A stretch of DNA of 9,822 nt from Caldisericota bacterium (GTDB lineage Bacteria > Bipolaricaulota > Bipolaricaulia > Bipolaricaulales > Bipolaricaulaceae): positions 1 through 9,822 of the forward strand of contig JAADIW010000121.1 of NCBI GenBank assembly GCA_013151115.1, given 5' to 3'. The notes beneath the pieces were generated by a model. It ran no database searches, was not told the origin of the DNA, and saw only the letters and a list, made by a program, of their open reading frames with translations. Within the stretch, counting starts at the first letter, position 1; each line of letters opens with the position of its first letter. Below, one piece after another: positions 7,626 to 9,822 of this stretch. The position numbers and the translations under genes are program-made.

Positions 7626-7872
7626 GCTTCCTCCTCCGCGGGAGGTCTACACCGTGTGGGTGGAGACCAACGAGGCGGCGGTGGCGTTTATCGAGGCGGT
7701 CCTCCTCTGGGAGGATCACGTAGCCAACGTGCGGCGCGAGTTCCGTGGGATGGGGGGACATACCTGGTTCAAGCTGTTCGTGACACCGGGGCATCTCGAA
7801 CGGGTCCTGGAGCTCCTCCGAGGCCTCAAGCGGTTCGTGTACATCGGGGCGGTGCAGGTGGAGTCGGGTTGA
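7591..7872 (+). CDS. Small conserved-looking protein, possibly DUF4911
   Basis: I do not recognise a characterised function. The 93-residue protein has a short charged N-terminus, a predicted strand (VYTVWVET, about 19-26), a helix (EAAVAFIEAVLLWE), a loop with a Gly-Gly-His turn (about 55-57), a second strand (TWFKLFVTP), a helix (HLERVLELLRGL) and a last strand (FVYIGAVQV). This alternating strand/helix order resembles a small ferredoxin-like or ACT-like fold. The spacing of VRREFRGMGG and LFVTPGHLERVLELL recalls DUF4911, but I hold that with moderate confidence only. There is no signal peptide or membrane segment, so it should be cytoplasmic. It overlaps mazG by 35 nt and yqeG as TTGA, so it is translationally coupled to both, suggesting a nucleotide or phosphate-related helper role; that role is inference. 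Confidence 0.75.
   Translation: MAGRDRFAKLRELPPPREVYTVWVETNEAAVAFIEAVLLWEDHVANVRREFRGMGGHTWFKLFVTPGHLERVLELLRGLKRFVYIGAVQVESG
7856..7863 (+). promoter_or_regulatory. Shine-Dalgarno deciding the yqeG TTG start
   Basis: AGGTGGAG lies five bases before the TTG at 7869. With the TTGA overlap of the preceding stop, it supports TTG as the yqeG initiation codon. The frame is open upstream but that stretch shows no family similarity. Confidence 0.6.
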
Positions 7873-8447
7873 GGCTTCTTTCCCCTCGTGAGGAGTTCCC
7901 CACGGTGTTCGATATCGACTACGGCTCCCTGTGGGGGAGGGGGATACGTGGCCTCATTTTCGACCTGGATAACACCCTCTGCCCCTGGCGTGCCCCCGCG
8001 TTGGACGAGGCGACGGTGAGGCTCCTGGAGGGGCTACGCGCGCGGGGGTTTCGGCTCTGCGTCCTCTCCAACGGCAGGCTGGAGGGGCGCGGGAAGGTGG
8101 TGGAAGATCTTTCCCGTCGGGGGATCCCGCTCATCTATCCCGCGGGAAAGCCCCTTCCCTTCGCATTCAACCGTGCCCGGGAATGTCTAGGGCTTTCCCC
8201 AAGCGAGATCGCGGTGATCGGCGATCAGCTCCTCACCGACATTCTCGGGGGCAACATCGTGGGGTTCCACACGATCCTGGTGGAACCCCTGGATCCCCAT
8301 GAGCACCCCTGGACACGGTTCGTGGCCCGGTCCCTGGAAAGGCTGTTGGGGCGGAGGGTCAGACGGCGATCCGCCCCCGCAGGCGGGGATCGAGGATATC
8401 CCGGAGGGCATCGCCCACCAGGTTCCAGGCGAGACAGAAGAGGGTGA
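7869..8447 (+). CDS. yqeG: YqeG family HAD-superfamily phosphatase (subfamily IIIA)
   Basis: YqeG proteins are cytoplasmic HAD phosphatases with uncertain physiological substrate, often placed near ribosome or cofactor genes in Firmicutes. All HAD motifs are visible from the TTG start: DLDNT with D32, D34 and T36 (motif I), LSN with S67 (motif II), K94 in AGKP (motif III) and GDQLLTD with D119 and D124 (motif IV). The N-terminal LLSPREEFPTVFDIDYG and the closing TRFVARSLERLLGRR are also family-like, so the start and core are sound. The family normally ends near residue 165-170. Here the frame continues for about 30 more residues, a basic Arg/Gly/Pro-rich tail, to a stop at 8445-8447 inside the convergent dppC gene. 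The tail may be functional or simply the first available stop in GC-rich antisense sequence. Confidence 0.93.
   Translation: MRLLSPREEFPTVFDIDYGSLWGRGIRGLIFDLDNTLCPWRAPALDEATVRLLEGLRARGFRLCVLSNGRLEGRGKVVEDLSRRGIPLIYPAGKPLPFAFNRARECLGLSPSEIAVIGDQLLTDILGGNIVGFHTILVEPLDPHEHPWTRFVARSLERLLGRRVRRRSAPAGGDRGYPGGHRPPGSRRDRRG
8359..8447. other. Convergent 3' overlap of yqeG and dppC
   Basis: The last 89 nt of yqeG (plus) and of dppC (minus) occupy the same DNA. No T-rich hairpin terminator is visible on either strand. The inverted repeat at 8367-8392 coincides with codons for the conserved DPRLRG end of dppC and has no T tract. Each transcript should therefore carry sequence antisense to the other unless termination occurs further on by another route. 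Confidence 0.8.
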
Positions 8448-9240
8448 TGGCGCCGCCGGGGAAGATGAACGTGTACCAGTAGGCGAGGGGATTACCGTGG
8501 AGGCCGATGATCCAGTCGCGGGCATAGCTTATCATCTGTCCCCAATCGGCGTATCCCTGGGGGATTCCCACGCCGAGGAAGCTCAGGGCGGCGAAGGTTA
8601 TCACGATGGAACCCATGTTCATCGTGATCTGGACGAATACGGGCCATATGGCGTTTGGGAGGACGTGGCGGAGGATGATCCGGTATACCGGCACCCCCAA
8701 GGCCCGGGCCGCCTGCACGTAATCCATCTCGCGGATGCGGAGGACCTCGCTCCGGATCAGCCTGGCGTAGCCCATCCACCCGAAGGCCACGAGGGCGATG
8801 ATGGCGCTCCACACCCCGTATCCCAATATCGAGGCCAGGGTCATCGCGGCGGCGAGGAAGGGGAAGGCGTAGAAGATATCGGTTATGCGCATGATCAGCT
8901 CGTCCAACCAACCCCCGAAGAACGCCCCCACCGAACCCAGGGTGACCCCGATAGATGCGGAAAGCCCCACCACCACCAGCGAGACGAACCACGCGGTCCT
9001 GGTCCCCCACACGCACCCGTAGAAGATATCGAACTGACCGGAGGCGAGGCCGAAGGGGTGCTTGGAGCTCGGGGGCTTGGGCTCCGCTCCCCAACCGTAA
9101 CGGGGGATTCGGTAGGGCTCATGGGGCCACTTCGGCGGGGCGAGCAGAGGGGCGAGCAGGGCCACGATGGCGAAAAACAGTACGAGAACCGTTCCCGTAA
9201 GGCCCAGGGGGTTCCGCAGGAGCTTCCTGACGATCGTCAT
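8359..9240 (-). CDS. dppC: Peptide/nickel-type ABC transporter permease, DppC/OppC family
   Basis: This is one of the two inner-membrane permeases of a peptide-type ABC importer. The 293 residues match the family length. An OppC N-terminal segment (NPLGLTGTVLVLFFAIVALLAP, residues 10-31, a transmembrane helix) is followed by an extracytoplasmic stretch, then helices from about 84 onward. The EAA loop that contacts the ATPase is clear at 174-196 (YVQAARALG through HVLPN), and the protein ends with the typical DALRDILDPRLRG. The usual GTDxxGRDxxSR motif before the second helix is replaced by FGLASGQFDIFYGCVWGTRTA (63-83), an unusual variant. The ATG overlaps the dppB-like stop as ATGA (9237-9240), with GAGG at 9246-9249 as ribosome-binding site. 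Substrate-binding and ATPase genes are not in the window, so the cargo (dipeptide, oligopeptide, nickel or oligosaccharide) is unknown. Confidence 0.95.
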   Translation of the reverse strand: MTIVRKLLRNPLGLTGTVLVLFFAIVALLAPLLAPPKWPHEPYRIPRYGWGAEPKPPSSKHPFGLASGQFDIFYGCVWGTRTAWFVSLVVVGLSASIGVTLGSVGAFFGGWLDELIMRITDIFYAFPFLAAAMTLASILGYGVWSAIIALVAFGWMGYARLIRSEVLRIREMDYVQAARALGVPVYRIILRHVLPNAIWPVFVQITMNMGSIVITFAALSFLGVGIPQGYADWGQMISYARDWIIGLHGNPLAYWYTFIFPGGAITLFCLAWNLVGDALRDILDPRLRGRIAV

Positions 9241-9822
9241 TCCAACCTCACCCGCGGATCGATCACCGCGTAGAGGATGTCCACCACCAGGTTCGCCACC
9301 ACGATGAGGAAGCTGTTGAACAGGAGGTACCCCAACAGCGAGGGGATGTCGAACTGGCGTGCTGCCTCCGCGGCCCACCGCCCGAGGCCGGGGAGGTCGA
9401 AGATGGTCTCCGTGATCACCAGGCCGTTGAAGAGGAACGCGATGGTGAGCCCGGCGATGGTGGCCACGGGGAGGAGGGCGTTCCGGCGCGCGTGGCGCTT
9501 GATCACGAGCCTCTCGGGGAGGCCCTTCGCACGGGCGGTCATGATGTATTCCTGGCGCAGGGTCTCTAACATCGAGGACCGGGTCACCCGCATTATCAGG
9601 GCCCAGCTCACGTACGAGAGGACGAGCACCGGGAGGATGAGGTGGCGGGCGGCGTCGGCGAACACCCACCAGTTCCAATTGAGGATCGCGTCCAGCGTGA
9701 TGATCCCGGTGTACACCTTGAACTCCCCCGAGAGGGAGACGTACAGGCTCACATCGGTGGAGAGCCTGCCCGGGGGAAACCACTTGAGGAGCCCATAGAA
9801 GATGAAGAGGCCCAACAGCCCC
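9237..9822 (-). CDS. dppB: Peptide/nickel-type ABC transporter permease, DppB/OppB family, 5'-partial
   Basis: This is the partner permease of the DppC-like protein. The frame remains open to the right edge, so only the C-terminal 194 or so residues are visible and roughly 120-150 are missing; the TTG at 9815 is internal. Visible parts are a helix and loop (LKWFPPGRLS), a Trp-rich stretch (LNWNWWVFADAARHLILPVL), a helix carrying SYVSWALIMRVTRSSMLETL, the EAA loop (EYIMTARAKGLPERLVIKRH through NALLPV), and the closing helices with TETIFDLPGLGRWAAEA and the final LYAVIDPRVRLE. These are standard OppB/DppB landmarks. The stop overlaps the dppC start as ATGA, so the pair is translationally coupled. 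The promoter and substrate-binding protein probably lie beyond the right edge. Confidence 0.93.
   Translation of the reverse strand, partial: GLLGLFIFYGLLKWFPPGRLSTDVSLYVSLSGEFKVYTGIITLDAILNWNWWVFADAARHLILPVLVLSYVSWALIMRVTRSSMLETLRQEYIMTARAKGLPERLVIKRHARRNALLPVATIAGLTIAFLFNGLVITETIFDLPGLGRWAAEAARQFDIPSLLGYLLFNSFLIVVANLVVDILYAVIDPRVRLE

Noticed and set aside
8367..8392. Imperfect GC-rich inverted repeat at the end of dppC, as a bidirectional terminator
   Set aside because: It lacks a T tract on either side and is explained by codons of the conserved DPRLRG motif; no better hairpin was found in the overlap.
8299..9273. Plus-strand open frame of 324 codons opposite dppC
   Set aside because: It is antisense to a complete DppC with EAA loop; its His/Gly/Glu/Asp-rich translation matches nothing recognisable.
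1..9822. tRNA, rRNA, CRISPR array, insertion sequence, riboswitch or origin
   Set aside because: No direct-repeat array, transposase-like gene or clover-leaf sequence was seen, and there is no intergenic stretch longer than 43 nt to hold one.

Overview
The window is GC-rich (clearly above 60% by eye), almost fully coding, and holds ten protein genes on two convergent blocks. No RNA gene, CRISPR array, insertion sequence or long repeat is visible. The proteins are rich in Glu, Arg and Lys and the genes are packed with 4-nt or short overlaps, the style of a compact, possibly thermophilic bacterium. RNase Y, SpoVS and YqeG occur together in Firmicutes, Deinococcota/Thermus, Thermotogae-like lineages and candidate phyla such as Bipolaricaulota (Acetothermia/OP1). 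A Bipolaricaulota-like origin is my guess from overall style and is not shown by the sequence.

Left block, plus strand, 2-8447: the C-terminal three quarters of an RND/MMPL-type exporter (5' end outside the window), then after 43 nt rny (RNase Y), spoVS, an atpZ-like two-helix membrane protein, a large membrane-anchored parvulin-like/TPR protein, mazG, a small DUF4911-like protein and yqeG. From rny to yqeG the genes either abut or overlap (CTGA, ATGA, ATGA, 35 nt, TTGA), so they are very likely one translationally coupled transcript. Functionally this is a housekeeping mix: mRNA turnover, an Alba-like regulator, ATP synthase support, envelope protein folding, nucleotide-pool cleaning and a HAD phosphatase.

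Right block, minus strand, 8359-9822: dppC- and (partial) dppB-like permease genes of a peptide/nickel-type ABC importer, overlapping by ATGA and running towards yqeG. The 3' ends of yqeG and dppC overlap convergently by 89 nt, with no intergenic terminator.

I see no defence island, mobile element or obviously new multi-gene system. The more unusual points are local: a parvulin domain in which both conserved histidines are tyrosine, a MazG whose second domain has lost its metal-binding helix, a probable CTG start for atpZ, a basic YqeG tail encoded antisense to dppC, and a conserved-looking small protein of unknown function between mazG and yqeG.
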